A DNA stretch of 64,000 nucleotides from Hymenobacter actinosclerus. Lineage in GTDB: Bacteria; Bacteroidota; Bacteroidia; Cytophagales; Hymenobacteraceae. The position numbers and the translations under genes were made by a program. Positions 1 through 8,390 of the stretch are shown here, one piece after another. Location of the stretch: contig NZ_FOHS01000002.1 in the NCBI RefSeq assembly GCF_900111515.1, positions 496,001-560,000 of the forward strand, read 5' to 3'. The notes below the pieces were generated by a model. That model was not told the DNA's origin, did not search any database, and worked only from the letters and a program-made list of their open reading frames with translations. Within the stretch, counting starts at the first letter, position 1. Every line of letters starts with the position of its first letter.

Positions 1-35
1 AGCAGGGCCAGCAGGTATCGAAAATTACCACGCAT
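1..35 (-). CDS. 5' end of a gene leaving the window (partial)
   Basis: An ATG on the minus strand at 35-33 opens a reading frame that begins MRGNFRYLLALL and runs off the left edge. The basic then hydrophobic start resembles the beginning of a signal peptide or a first membrane helix. Only twelve codons are visible, so neither the product nor the gene itself is certain. It would be transcribed divergently from the small membrane protein at 212. Confidence 0.4.
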   Translation of the reverse strand, partial: MRGNFRYLLAL

Positions 36-211
36 AGCGAAGAGAAAAAGGGAGTGGAAGAAAGGGAGGGTATTGGCGTTTCGTAACGCGACCGGCAGGC
101 TAGGGTTGCACGGGTGGCCGAAACCCAACAATCCGTACTCCACGTATCAGGCTCCATACCGGCCTCTTTCCCTGATTGGTCTTTCTTCTCTCACCACTCT
201 TCCCCTTGATT

Positions 212-406
212 ATGAATCAGAAACGCACTTTCGGCAGCATCCTCACCATTCTGGGCATCATTGGCATTATATGGGCAGCGCTGGCCTTCCTGCAGATTGG
301 CGGGTTGGGCCTGAGCAAGATGAACTCGCTCGTCCCATTTGTTGTGGGCCTGATTTTCTTCTTCGCCGGCATCAACCTGGTGCGCACTACCAGCGACCGG
401 GCCTGA
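212..406 (+). CDS. Small two-helix membrane protein, unknown function
   Basis: This encodes 64 residues starting MNQKRTFGSI. An in-frame upstream start at 176 exists, but the ATG at 212 gives the usual basic N-terminus followed at once by a hydrophobic helix (about residues 8-28), a short polar loop and a second helix (about 36-54). That is the layout of many small inner-membrane proteins of Bacteroidota. I do not recognise a named family. It ends just before a strong hairpin that also serves the convergent L,D-transpeptidase-like gene. Confidence 0.6.
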   Translation: MNQKRTFGSILTILGIIGIIWAALAFLQIGGLGLSKMNSLVPFVVGLIFFFAGINLVRTTSDRA

Positions 407-432
407 GCACCAGCCCGGTTTAGCTACCAATC

Positions 433-470
433 ACAAGGCCGCGGCCGGTACATACCGGCCGCGGCCTTGT
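433..470. terminator. Bidirectional hairpin between convergent genes
   Basis: A perfect 16-bp GC-rich stem (433-448 pairing with 455-470) with a six-base loop lies between the ends of the convergent genes at 406 and 510. There is no long U tract, so termination is inferred from position and stability. Confidence 0.7.
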
Positions 471-509
471 GGGTTTACGAGAGAAGACTTTCTCGCCTGC
501 AGGCCACCG

Positions 510-1358
510 CTAGCCCGCCCGCGAAGGCAGCCCCTGCTGCTCGCGGGCGAAGGCCAGCAGGGCGGCATCCAGCTCCAGCAGCGAAGAACGGTAGCTGACC
601 TCGGACGGGCCATGAATATAGAGCACCGAACCACCCTTAATGGTGCGGATGATGGCGGCCGATTCGGCTGCCGGCAGGGCCGGGCAGCCCTGGCTCCGGC
701 CCAGCCGCCCGTGCCGGCTCACGAAGTCCTGGCTTACGTAATCGGCGCCGTGCACCACTATAGACCGGCTCTGGGCATTGGTATTGTAGCCCGCATCAAC
801 GCCGCGCAGCCGCAACGACAGGCCGTGCTTGCCCTGGTAAGTGGGACCGGTAACGTAGAAGCCGAGGCTGCTTTTCTCGGACCCCTCGACGTTGGAAAAG
901 CTGCGGGCGTACTCCTCGCCCGTGTTTTTGCCGTGCGCCACCAGCGTGTGGTGCAGCAGCCGGCCCGCGGCCACATCCACTACCCAGAGCCGCTCGCGGT
1001 TGCTCGACTGGCTGAAATCGGCAATGCTGAGCGTGTGGCAGCCGGCCCCAATGCGGCCCTGCTGTTGCAGGTTGTAAAAGCCCAGCAGCGCCTGCCGGTA
1101 CACGGGCAGCGGCAGCGCGGCGGCCGTCAGGCCCGCCCGGATGTAGGTGCGGGCCACGTGCTGCTCGAAGGCGGCCAGGTAGCTGGTGCGCTCGGCCGGG
1201 TTCAGCAGCGGAGGCGCAGAGGCCAGCCGGGCCACATCCGGCTTGGTGGTGGCCGTAGCAGGCGCGGCCTTGGGCCCGGTGGCCACCCGCGTGGCGGGCG
1301 TGAAGCCGCTAAAAAGGGTCAGGAGAAATCCGGCAGTCAGTGTCGGGAACTTCAGCAT
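510..1358 (-). CDS. Murein L,D-transpeptidase catalytic domain family protein (YkuD_2-like)
   Basis: The product has 282 residues. The start at MLKFPTL is chosen over an upstream in-frame start because it places a signal-peptide-like hydrophobic stretch at residues 5-20. A spacer follows, then a C-terminal domain with the family's conserved His (IVVHGADYV, about residue 205) and the Cys motif SQGCPALP (about residue 228). In this family the Cys is the expected nucleophile for cutting or joining peptidoglycan stem peptides in the periplasm. Substrate and direction are unknown. It is divergent from the lipoprotein gene at 1488, sharing a 129-bp promoter region. Confidence 0.85.
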   Translation of the reverse strand: MLKFPTLTAGFLLTLFSGFTPATRVATGPKAAPATATTKPDVARLASAPPLLNPAERTSYLAAFEQHVARTYIRAGLTAAALPLPVYRQALLGFYNLQQQGRIGAGCHTLSIADFSQSSNRERLWVVDVAAGRLLHHTLVAHGKNTGEEYARSFSNVEGSEKSSLGFYVTGPTYQGKHGLSLRLRGVDAGYNTNAQSRSIVVHGADYVSQDFVSRHGRLGRSQGCPALPAAESAAIIRTIKGGSVLYIHGPSEVSYRSSLLELDAALLAFAREQQGLPSRAG

Positions 1359-1487
1359 GGGCCTGGGATGAGCGCTGCGGGAAGCAGATGATTTGGGGGT
1401 AACTTGCAACGGCCCCTAGTCGGGGCCAGACCAAATCTAGCATTTTCTCCGCAAAGCTCCCGCCGGCTGCCTGGCTTTTTTCTGCTT

Positions 1488-1889
1488 ATGAAACTTCCTG
1501 CCCTACCCCTTTTCCGGCTGATGCTGCCCGCGGCCATGCTCGCTTTCACCAGTTGCGGCCACGCGCTGCCAGGCCTGCCCGGCTTCGATGCAGCTGCCTG
1601 GAAAGCCGACCTCTACGGCTGCAGCGGCCAGCGCGCCAAACTCATTCCGGTGCTCGAAAAGAACCGTGCCGACCTGTTTGAGGCCCGCATCAACGACGTG
1701 ACCAAGCTCCTGGGCCACCCCGATGAGGAAGAGCTGGGCGAGCAGAGCGACAAGGTATACATCTACTATGTGGCCCCCGGTACGCAGTGCGCCCCCGGCC
1801 ATCCGCGCGCTACGCCCAACCGCGTGATGCTGCGCAGCGGCGCAACCGGAACCGTTACGGAAGTTATTCTGCCCGTGCTGCCCAAATAA
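1488..1889 (+). CDS. Putative lipoprotein, unknown function
   Basis: This encodes 133 residues from MKLPALPLF. The N-terminus has a hydrophobic stretch ending in AFTSCG, a plausible lipobox with Cys about residue 23, so the protein is probably lipid-anchored. The mature part has two further Cys (YGCSG and TQCAPG) and a segment KLLGHPDEEEL reminiscent of small outer-membrane assembly lipoproteins such as the SmpA/OmlA fold, but the similarity is too weak to name it. A longer in-frame start at 1404 would hide the signal sequence and is rejected. Confidence 0.65.
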   Translation: MKLPALPLFRLMLPAAMLAFTSCGHALPGLPGFDAAAWKADLYGCSGQRAKLIPVLEKNRADLFEARINDVTKLLGHPDEEELGEQSDKVYIYYVAPGTQCAPGHPRATPNRVMLRSGATGTVTEVILPVLPK

Positions 1890-1988
1890 GCCAGTAGCAC
1901 TATTCATCTATATAGCTGTGCTGGTTACCGCCGGTTACCCAACAAATCCGCTGTGCTGGCACCACCGGCGGCAGCACCAATAGCCCCT

Positions 1989-2037
1989 AAAAAGCCCCGG
2001 CCGCTCCCAAACTGAATCGGGAGCGGCCGGGCTTTTT
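1989..2037. terminator. Bidirectional Rho-independent terminator
   Basis: A 14-bp GC-rich stem (about 1994-2007 with 2019-2032) is flanked by five A on the left and five T on the right, so it can terminate both the lipoprotein at 1488-1889 and the minus-strand gene at 2070-2468. Confidence 0.85.
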
Positions 2038-2069
2038 GTGGTTTTGGGTGTGGCAGGCAACGGGCGGGT

Positions 2070-2468
2070 TTAACCTAAGCCACCTTCTGTATCTGATACC
2101 GGTGCCGGTTCGGTGGGCTGCGGGCCGCGCATCAGGCTTAGCTGCGAGGGCGTGAGGATACGGCTGCACTCAGAATCGTAGTACGACTGCAGCTCGGAAA
2201 GGGCCTGCCGCATCTGGGCCGGGTTCTCGTGGTACTGCCACTGAATGTCGTCGGTTTGGGCAAGCTTGATGGCGTTAACCCGGTGCAGACGCGCAACCTG
2301 CCCTTCGTTGAGCTTGAGCTGGGCGGTCATCAGCCTGGTTAAAGCTTCGGCCTGGGCAATGGTTGGGTTGCCTCCTTCGGGCCGCTCGGCGTGGTATTCC
2401 TTCATCTGGGCCTGAGCCATCGAGCCCAAACCACCAAGGAGAATAAGAGTCAGGAGAAGCGCTTTCAT
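2070..2468 (-). CDS. Small exported protein, LxEGQ family (paralogue 1 of 3)
   Basis: This encodes 132 residues from MKALLLTLIL, with a signal peptide probably cut after AQA (about residue 20). The mature part is mostly helical and polar. Its core KLNEGQVARLHRVN followed by a helix ending in LTPSQLSLM matches the proteins at 17843 and 18395 in order and spacing. The design resembles small periplasmic Spy/CpxP-type helical proteins, where LT..Q-type repeats are typical, but no function can be assigned. A longer in-frame start at 2555 would bury the signal peptide. Confidence 0.65.
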   Translation of the reverse strand: MKALLLTLILLGGLGSMAQAQMKEYHAERPEGGNPTIAQAEALTRLMTAQLKLNEGQVARLHRVNAIKLAQTDDIQWQYHENPAQMRQALSELQSYYDSECSRILTPSQLSLMRGPQPTEPAPVSDTEGGLG

Positions 2469-2771
2469 GGTACTAGGTGCTAGGCTGCAGGAAGACAAAA
2501 CGGAGGGGTTGGCGCCAGAACCAACAAATTCACTGAAAAATTCCAACCGCCTCACTTCTATGATGCAATATTATACATAAAAAGCCATATTGTAAAATAT
2601 TTACATCAATTTAAACTAATTATATATTGAAATAATATAGTTATTATATACTTACCGAAGCCATTCCACCAAGCCTGACAATGGTGGTTACCGGGTCGGT
2701 TATGGCAGATAACCATTTATAAACAAGCCTTTTACAATCATCGAAGCCAAAGACAAACCAGAACCCAGGAC
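2469..2771. other. Gene-free stretch with an AT-rich block
   Basis: No credible ORF is seen. Bases 2560-2660 are strikingly AT-rich compared with the flanking GC-rich genes and lie upstream of the minus-strand gene starting at 2468, so they probably hold its promoter. I could not pick out a clear -7 box. Confidence 0.5.
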
Positions 2772-2814
2772 AAGAAAGAGCCCTGCTAAGTCATGCCTAG
2801 CAGGGCTCTTTCTT
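2772..2814. terminator. Bidirectional terminator hairpin
   Basis: A 17-bp stem (2772-2788 with 2798-2814) with a nine-base loop sits just downstream of the minus-strand membrane protein gene ending at 2830. The stem is GC-rich in the middle and A/T-rich at its base. Confidence 0.8.
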
Positions 2815-2829
2815 AAATCCGGGCGGTTT

Positions 2830-3303
2830 TTACTCGATGCCCGTGATGGGTTTGTGGTCGGGACTCTTATAGTACTGCATGGCAATGAGCGAGATAATCA
2901 TGCCCCACATGGCTCCCTGCAGGATGATGGCCAGGAAGGCAATGGTTACTGACAGGTCGTAGCCAAACAGGTCCTGGGCCTGCAGGCCATCCATGATGCT
3001 GCGGTTGATAACGCCCGCGTAGAGGATGAAGAACAGGCCGAACGCAATGGAGGCCACAAGCGCCGTAATAATACCCGTGCCAAATCCCGCCAGATAAGGC
3101 ATCCGGCCGTTGCAGATGCGCTTGTAGCGTACAATGGCAAAGCAGACCCCGACGGCCAGGATTATCCCGTTCAGAAAGCTGAATTCTATCCGTTCGGCTA
3201 AGTTGATGAACGAGGCCGCTACGAAGTAGACCATCATTCCTATCGACGTGTAAAGGCCGTAGCGGACACCGTTGGTTTCGGGGGTAATCTTAGAGTCAGC
3301 CAT
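2830..3303 (-). CDS. Four-helix membrane protein, DUF4199-like
   Basis: This encodes 157 residues with four hydrophobic segments (about residues 15-35, 42-58, 72-98 and 115-140) and a hydrophilic C-terminus. The pattern of a Gly-rich third helix (GFGTGIITALVASIAFGLFF) and a Tyr/Asn-containing loop resembles DUF4199 proteins, which are common in Bacteroidota and have no established role. The start MADSKITPET is the first ATG after the upstream stop and needs no change. Confidence 0.65.
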   Translation of the reverse strand: MADSKITPETNGVRYGLYTSIGMMVYFVAASFINLAERIEFSFLNGIILAVGVCFAIVRYKRICNGRMPYLAGFGTGIITALVASIAFGLFFILYAGVINRSIMDGLQAQDLFGYDLSVTIAFLAIILQGAMWGMIISLIAMQYYKSPDHKPITGIE

Positions 3304-3516
3304 AAAAGGAGCGTGAAGAGTACGATGGAAACAACAGAAACGGGCGGCACGGCGCCGGAACCAGCAGGGCCGGGTAGGGTGTTGGCTTACTGCGCCTTGG
3401 CAGGAGCCGCTTCACTTTATACAATCCAGGTGGGCGGGGGGTTGTCATTTGCCGCCATTTTTTACCTGCTCCGCTCGTCGTAACTTCTGATAGTTCAACG
3501 GCGAGGGCAATTTCCG

Positions 3517-3524
3517 TACTTTTG
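3517..3524 (+). promoter_or_regulatory. -7 box (TACTTTTG) upstream of the ABC-F gene
   Basis: TACTTTTG fits the Bacteroidota -7 consensus TAnnTTTG and lies 67 bp upstream of the chosen ATG at 3591. The -33 element is not clear. Confidence 0.5.
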
Positions 3525-3590
3525 CGGCTGGCCAAGCGGTGCCTGGCACTGCGGGCCGCCTGTTGCTTTCTTTTTTGCCTACTCCTTTCT

Positions 3591-5213
3591 ATGATTAGCA
3601 CCTCCAACGTAAGCCTGCGCTACGGCAAGCGCGTTTTGTTTGAAGACGTTACCATCAAGTTCATGCCCGGCAACGTGTACGGCCTCATTGGGGCCAACGG
3701 CGCCGGTAAGTCCACGTTCCTGAAAATCCTGTCGGGCGAAATCGAAGCCAACACCGGCTCGGTGGATATGCCCAAGGGCTCGCGCCTGTCGGTGCTCAAG
3801 CAGGACCAGTTCGCGGCCGACGCCTTCCCGGTGCTCCAGACCGTGATTATGGGCCACACCCGCCTCTGGAAGGTGATGGAGGAAAAGGACGCCCTGTACG
3901 CCAAGCCCGACTTCTCGGACGCCGACGGCGAGCGGGCGGCCGAGCTGGAGGGCGAGTTTGCCGACCTGGAGGGCTGGAACGCCGAGTACGAGGCCGCCGA
4001 GCTGCTTTCGGGCCTCGGCATCTCGGAAGACAAGCACCAGACCCTAATGGGCGACCTGGGCACTTCCGATAAAGTGCGGGTGCTGCTGGCGCAGGCCCTG
4101 TTCGGCAACCCCGACGTGCTGCTGCTCGACGAACCCACCAACGGCCTCGACGCCGAAACCGTCCTGTGGCTCGAAAACTTCCTCGACTCGTTCCAGAACA
4201 CGGTAATTGTGGTGAGCCACGACCGCCACTTCCTCGACGCGGTGTGTAACTACATGGCCGACCTCGACTTCTCGAAGATTACCATGTACCCCGGCAACTA
4301 CTCGTTCTGGTACGAGAGCAGCCAGCTGGCGTTGCGCCAGCGCCAGGATGTGAACAAGAAAACCGAGGACAAGCGCAAGGAGCTAGAGGAGTTCGTGCGG
4401 CGCTTCTCGGCCAACGCCTCGAAGAGCAAGCAGGCCACCTCGCGCCAGAAACTGCTCCAGAAGCTCACGCTCGAAGAAATCAAGCCCAGCTCGCGCAAGT
4501 ACCCCTACATTGCCTTCAAGCCCGAGCGCGAGGCCGGCAACCAGCTGCTGACGGTGGAAAACCTGAGCGCCAAGGTCGACGGCCAGACCGTGTTCCGCAA
4601 CGTGTCGTTTATGCTCGACAAGGGCGACAAGGTGGCCCTGGTGAGCCGCGACGACCGGGCCCCTTCCCTGCTGTTCGATATTTTGTTCGAGCAGGTGAAG
4701 CCCGCCACCGGCACCTTTAAGTGGGGCACCACCATCACGCCCAGCTACTTCCCCAAGGAAAACACCGAGTTCTTCGACACCGACCTGAACCTGGTAGACT
4801 GGCTGCGCCAGTACAGCACCGAGAAGGACGAGTCGTTCATTCGCGGCTTTCTGGGCCGGATGCTGTTTTCGGGCGAGGAGTCGCTCAAGAAGAGCAACGT
4901 GCTGAGTGGCGGCGAGAAGGTGCGCTGCATGCTGAGCAAGATGATGATGGAAGGCGGCAACGTGCTCACGCTCGACGACCCCACCAACCACCTCGACTTG
5001 GAGAGCATCACGGCCCTTAACAACTCGCTGCAGGAGTTCAACGGCACGCTGCTGTTTGCCTCGCACGACCTGCAGGTAATTGAAACGGTGGCTAACCGCA
5101 TTATCGAGCTGACGCCCGACGGCATTATCGACCGCCGTATGACGTACGAGGAGTACCTGGCCGACGAGAATATCCGCGAGCAGCGCCGCCGCATGTACCA
5201 GCTGGTTTCGTAG
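3591..5213 (+). CDS. ABC-F ATPase, YbiT type
   Basis: This encodes 540 residues. The ATG giving MISTSNVSLRYG is used because ABC-F proteins begin directly with the first nucleotide-binding domain; the upstream in-frame extension has no counterpart. Domain 1 has Walker A GANGAGKST and Walker B LLLDEPTN. A charged linker follows (about residues 245-310, with RRFSANASKSKQATSR as in YbiT). Domain 2 has a good signature LSGGEK. ABC-F proteins act in the cytosol on ribosomes. Oddly, domain 2 lacks a recognisable P-loop (ALVSRDDRAPSLL) and has LDDPTN in Walker B, while domain 1 has a poor signature (LGTSDK), so only one composite ATP site looks intact. Confidence 0.92.
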   Translation: MISTSNVSLRYGKRVLFEDVTIKFMPGNVYGLIGANGAGKSTFLKILSGEIEANTGSVDMPKGSRLSVLKQDQFAADAFPVLQTVIMGHTRLWKVMEEKDALYAKPDFSDADGERAAELEGEFADLEGWNAEYEAAELLSGLGISEDKHQTLMGDLGTSDKVRVLLAQALFGNPDVLLLDEPTNGLDAETVLWLENFLDSFQNTVIVVSHDRHFLDAVCNYMADLDFSKITMYPGNYSFWYESSQLALRQRQDVNKKTEDKRKELEEFVRRFSANASKSKQATSRQKLLQKLTLEEIKPSSRKYPYIAFKPEREAGNQLLTVENLSAKVDGQTVFRNVSFMLDKGDKVALVSRDDRAPSLLFDILFEQVKPATGTFKWGTTITPSYFPKENTEFFDTDLNLVDWLRQYSTEKDESFIRGFLGRMLFSGEESLKKSNVLSGGEKVRCMLSKMMMEGGNVLTLDDPTNHLDLESITALNNSLQEFNGTLLFASHDLQVIETVANRIIELTPDGIIDRRMTYEEYLADENIREQRRRMYQLVS

Positions 5214-5246
5214 TTTTAGCGGTAGTACTCAGCCGGAATACGGGAT

Positions 5247-5297
5247 AGGTGAAATGGTGCGTTATTGCAAAGCAGTGACGCACCATTTCACCTTTTT
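5247..5297 (+). terminator. Terminator of the ABC-F gene
   Basis: A 16-bp stem (5247-5262 with 5278-5293) is followed by five T on the plus strand, 34 bp after the ABC-F stop codon. Confidence 0.85.
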
Positions 5298-5335
5298 GTC
5301 CGTTTCAACTTACTCCATTCCAATCTTCGCAATCC

Positions 5336-6169
5336 ATGAAACAACTCCTGTTTTTGCTGCTGCTGGGTGGGGCCGGCGCCACACTGGCTCCGGTTGCCGC
5401 CCTTGCCCAGACGACGCCGGCCGATACCACCCGCACTACCGTGAAGCCGCAGCTAAACACGGCCCCGCCCGGCTCGGCCCCGGCCCGCCGGGCGCCGGCC
5501 AAGGCCCCCACCGAGCCGCAGCCCGCCCCTACCGCGCCGCCCGTGTACCAGCCCGACCCCAACGTGCCGGCCTCGCGCGCCCCGACCTACGACCCCAACC
5601 GGCCCTCGGGCATGGATTTGCCCCAGCGCCCGGGCGTGGCCCCGCCCCCACCGCCGCTGCGCAAGTACTTTCTGTACACCAACTTCGGGCTGGGCTACAG
5701 CAGCTACGCCGGCGACGGGCAGTTCAACGTGAGTGTGGCCCCGGCCATTGGCTACCGGGTGTCGGAGAAGTTTGCCATCGGGCCGGGCATCAGCTACTCG
5801 TACATCAACGTCAGCTACTCGCCCTACAACCAGCAATTCGGCTACCCCGAGAAAATCCAGTACAACAACCTCGGCTTTAAGGGCTTTGCCCAGTACATCG
5901 TGTACAAGCAGTTTTTTCTGCACGCCGAATACGAGGTAACCCGCCTACGCGGCAAGGCCACCGACTCGTTTGGCAATGTGTACACCAGTAACACCACGGC
6001 CACCACGCCGCTGGGTGGCGCCGGCTACCGCAGCCAGTTTGGCGAGCGGTTCGCGGCCGATATCGTGGTGCTTTACAACTTCAACGACGGCATCGACAGG
6101 CAGGGCAACCGCAACTCGCCCTACGGGCAGCCGGAAATCCGCTTCAACTTCCTCTACGACCTGAAATAG
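5336..6169 (+). CDS. Outer-membrane beta-barrel protein with Pro-rich N-terminal region
   Basis: This encodes 277 residues. A signal peptide (MKQLLFLLLL to about residue 24, ending ALAQ) precedes a Pro/Ala-rich disordered segment (about 30-105). From about residue 112 the alternating aromatic and Gly pattern (YFLYTNFGLGYSSYAG, AIGYRVSEKFAIGPGISYSY) and a C-terminal FNFLYDLK are typical of small 8-10-strand outer-membrane beta barrels. The cargo or role is unknown. It stands alone between two terminators. Confidence 0.75.
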   Translation: MKQLLFLLLLGGAGATLAPVAALAQTTPADTTRTTVKPQLNTAPPGSAPARRAPAKAPTEPQPAPTAPPVYQPDPNVPASRAPTYDPNRPSGMDLPQRPGVAPPPPPLRKYFLYTNFGLGYSSYAGDGQFNVSVAPAIGYRVSEKFAIGPGISYSYINVSYSPYNQQFGYPEKIQYNNLGFKGFAQYIVYKQFFLHAEYEVTRLRGKATDSFGNVYTSNTTATTPLGGAGYRSQFGERFAADIVVLYNFNDGIDRQGNRNSPYGQPEIRFNFLYDLK

Positions 6170-6198
6170 AGAGTAGCCTCAACTGATATACTACGCAC

Positions 6199-6234
6199 AA
6201 AAAATCCCCGTCCGGTTTGCCGGACGGGGATTTT
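6199..6234. terminator. Bidirectional terminator
   Basis: A 15-bp stem (6201-6215 with 6220-6234) and four-base loop, A-rich on the left and ending in TTTT, lie between the beta-barrel gene and the small minus-strand membrane gene at 6285. Confidence 0.88.
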
Positions 6235-6284
6235 AAGGTTTTTCGGATGCCGGTATTTCCAGCCGGCTGGCACGTAGGCGGTGG

Positions 6285-6443
6285 TTATACCGCGCTACCG
6301 CCCCTGATGACGCGCAGCAGAATAACGATGATGGCAATTACGAGCAGAACGTGAATGATGCTGCCGGTGAAGAAGCCACCGAAGAAGCTGATAGCCCAGA
6401 TGATGACCAGAATGACGGCGATGATGTACAACAGATTACCCAT
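6285..6443 (-). CDS. 52-residue membrane protein, lmo0937-like
   Basis: A minus-strand frame from ATG at 6443 encodes 52 residues starting MGNLLYIIAV and ending RVIRGGSAV. It has two hydrophobic helices separated by FFGGFFTGS. Sequence and size match the very short lmo0937-family membrane proteins, whose role is not established. The out-of-frame longer ORF over the same bases is a shadow. It is convergent with the beta-barrel gene and followed by the terminator at 6199-6234. Confidence 0.75.
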   Translation of the reverse strand: MGNLLYIIAVILVIIWAISFFGGFFTGSIIHVLLVIAIIVILLRVIRGGSAV

Positions 6444-6709
6444 GGTTGAAAAGGAAGAGAGTGGGAAAAAAGGGGAGAGAGAAAAAGAGTGTTTCCGGTT
6501 CGCTGCGGATGATTTGCGGGTCCGGAAGCCATTCTGCGGGTTTGTACGCGCACCTTTGCCTAAAAGGTTTTATTAGGCTTCACCTATTTTTCACTTTCCG
6601 CAGCTAAAGCCCTGTTATACGACTGCCAGGGCCGCTTTTTAGATTGCAAAAAAACAACGCCGCCGGCCTCAGCCCGGGCCGCTCAATTGGGCGGGGCCGG
6701 GTTTCGATG

Positions 6710-6717
6710 TAGCTTTG
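6710..6717 (+). promoter_or_regulatory. -7 box (TAGCTTTG) upstream of the hydroxyacyl-CoA dehydrogenase gene
   Basis: TAGCTTTG fits TAnnTTTG and lies 67 bp upstream of the ATG at 6785, the same distance as in the ABC-F gene. Confidence 0.5.
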
Positions 6718-6784
6718 CAAAGGCTCGTTTACCCCCGGTTGGGGCGCGGCGCCGTTTCTTCCCACCCACTTTTTACCCACCTCT

Positions 6785-7672
6785 ATGAACGTTGCCGTTA
6801 TTGGCTCGGGCACGATGGGCAATGGCATTGCCCACGTATTTGCCCAGCACGGATTCGCCGTTTCGCTTATCGACATCAACCAGCCGGCCCTCGACAAGGG
6901 CCTGGCCACCATTGGCAAAAACCTCGACCGCCAGGTAAGCAAAGGCAGCCTGGCCGAAGCCGACAAAACGGCCACCCTGGGCCGCATCACAACCTACACC
7001 AGCCTCTCCGAAGGCGTGCTCCAGGCCGATCTGGTAGTGGAAGCCGCCACCGAGAACGTGGAGCTCAAGCTCAACATCTTCCGCGAAATCGACCAGTATG
7101 CGCCCGAGCAGGCCATTCTGGCGTCCAACACCTCCTCTATTTCCATCACCCGCATTGCGGCCGCTACCAAGCGGCCGGCGCAGGTTATCGGCATGCACTT
7201 TATGAACCCGGTGCCGGTGATGAAGCTGGTGGAAGTCATCCGGGGCTACGCCACGTCCGACGAGGTGACGGCTAAGGTGATGGACCTGTCGCGGCAGCTG
7301 GGCAAAACTCCCACCGAGGTCAACGACTACCCCGGCTTCGTGGCCAACCGCATTCTGATGCCCATGATCAATGAGGCCATCATTACGCTCTATGAGGGCG
7401 TGGCCGGCGTGGAGGAAATTGACACGGTGATGAAGTTGGGCATGGCTCACCCCATGGGCCCGCTGCAACTGGCCGACTTTATCGGCCTCGATGTGTGCCT
7501 GGCCATTATGCGGGTGCTACACGACGGCCTGGGCAACCCCAAGTACGCCCCCTGCCCGCTGCTGGTGAACATGGTAATGGCCGGCCGCCTGGGCGTAAAG
7601 TCGGGCGAAGGCTTTTACTCCTGGACCCACGGCACCAAGGACCTGGTGCTGGCCGACCGGTTCAAGCGCTGA
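6785..7672 (+). CDS. 3-hydroxyacyl-CoA (3-hydroxybutyryl-CoA) dehydrogenase
   Basis: This encodes 295 residues, the usual length for the single-function enzyme. It carries out NAD-dependent interconversion of 3-hydroxyacyl-CoA and 3-oxoacyl-CoA in fatty-acid or butyrate-type metabolism. The Rossmann motif VIGSGTMGNG starts at residue 5, the NAD-binding acidic residue follows in LIDIN, the active-site segment GMHFMNPVPVMKLVE contains the catalytic His, and the C-terminal helical domain begins near residue 187 (GFVANRILMP). Chain-length preference cannot be read from the sequence. Confidence 0.93.
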   Translation: MNVAVIGSGTMGNGIAHVFAQHGFAVSLIDINQPALDKGLATIGKNLDRQVSKGSLAEADKTATLGRITTYTSLSEGVLQADLVVEAATENVELKLNIFREIDQYAPEQAILASNTSSISITRIAAATKRPAQVIGMHFMNPVPVMKLVEVIRGYATSDEVTAKVMDLSRQLGKTPTEVNDYPGFVANRILMPMINEAIITLYEGVAGVEEIDTVMKLGMAHPMGPLQLADFIGLDVCLAIMRVLHDGLGNPKYAPCPLLVNMVMAGRLGVKSGEGFYSWTHGTKDLVLADRFKR

Positions 7673-7685
7673 TTTCCGCTGCTTG

Positions 7686-7824
7686 GTCGTGATTACGCTG
7701 AGGTAGGTAGCGGGCAGCGGATGCGGGCCAAACTGTTCATCATGCAGTTAACCGGATTTGTGAACAGCCGCGGGTGCTTGTGCGTTATAGGAGCGGCGCT
7801 GAACAAAATCAGCGTAATCACGAC
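7686..7824. repeat. Inverted repeat around a 107-bp spacer
   Basis: Sixteen bases at 7686-7701 are repeated in inverse orientation at 7809-7824. The right arm is part of a longer tandem series of units like AATCAGCG (7805-7847) that runs directly into the msrA start codon. Confidence 0.8.
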
Positions 7825-7847
7825 TAATCAGCGAAAATCAACGATTT
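7805..7847 (+). repeat. Tandem 9-10-bp units (aatcagcg type) abutting the msrA start
   Basis: Four degenerate copies of a unit aatcagcg(n) fill the leader of msrA and end exactly at its ATG. The same unit family precedes the FKBP gene at 38131 in the same position. Confidence 0.75.
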
Positions 7848-8387
7848 ATGGAACAAGCTACATTTGGCGGCGGCTGCTTCTGGTGCACCGAGGCCGTATT
7901 TCAGAACCTGAAGGGTGTGGAGAAAGTCGTGTCGGGCTATACCGGCGGGCGCATCGCCAACCCTACCTACAAGGAAGTATGCAGCGGCCTGACGGGCCAT
8001 AACGAGGTCATTCAGGTCACCTACGACCCGGCCGTTATCGGCTACGAGGAGTTGCTGGAAATCTTCTGGAAAACCCACGACCCCACCACCCTAAACCGCC
8101 AGGGCAACGATGCGGGCACCCAGTACCGCTCGGGCATCTACACCCACTCCGACGAGCAGCAGCGCCTGGCCGAAGCCTACAAGCAGAAGCTCACCGAGGC
8201 CAACGCCTTCGACGGCCCCATCACCACCGAAATCCTGCCGCTGCCGGAGTTTTACCCCGCCGAGGCCTACCACCAGAACTACTACAACCAGAATAGCACC
8301 CAACCCTACTGCCAGTTCGTGGTGAAGAGCAAGGTGGACAAGGTGAAATCGGTGTTCGGTGATAAGCTGAAAAGCGAGGCGGCGTAA
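7848..8387 (+). CDS. msrA: Peptide-methionine (S)-S-oxide reductase
   Basis: This encodes 179 residues, normal for MsrA. The enzyme repairs methionine S-sulfoxide in proteins. The catalytic motif GGGCFWC has the nucleophilic Cys at residue 10, followed by the conserved GYTGG and the Tyr/Asp/His positions in TYKEVCSGLTGHNEVIQVTYDP and FWKTHDPTTLNRQGNDAGTQYRS. No MsrB domain is fused. Its leader consists of short tandem repeats and its end touches a long inverted repeat. Confidence 0.95.
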   Translation: MEQATFGGGCFWCTEAVFQNLKGVEKVVSGYTGGRIANPTYKEVCSGLTGHNEVIQVTYDPAVIGYEELLEIFWKTHDPTTLNRQGNDAGTQYRSGIYTHSDEQQRLAEAYKQKLTEANAFDGPITTEILPLPEFYPAEAYHQNYYNQNSTQPYCQFVVKSKVDKVKSVFGDKLKSEAA

Positions 8388-8390
8388 ATT

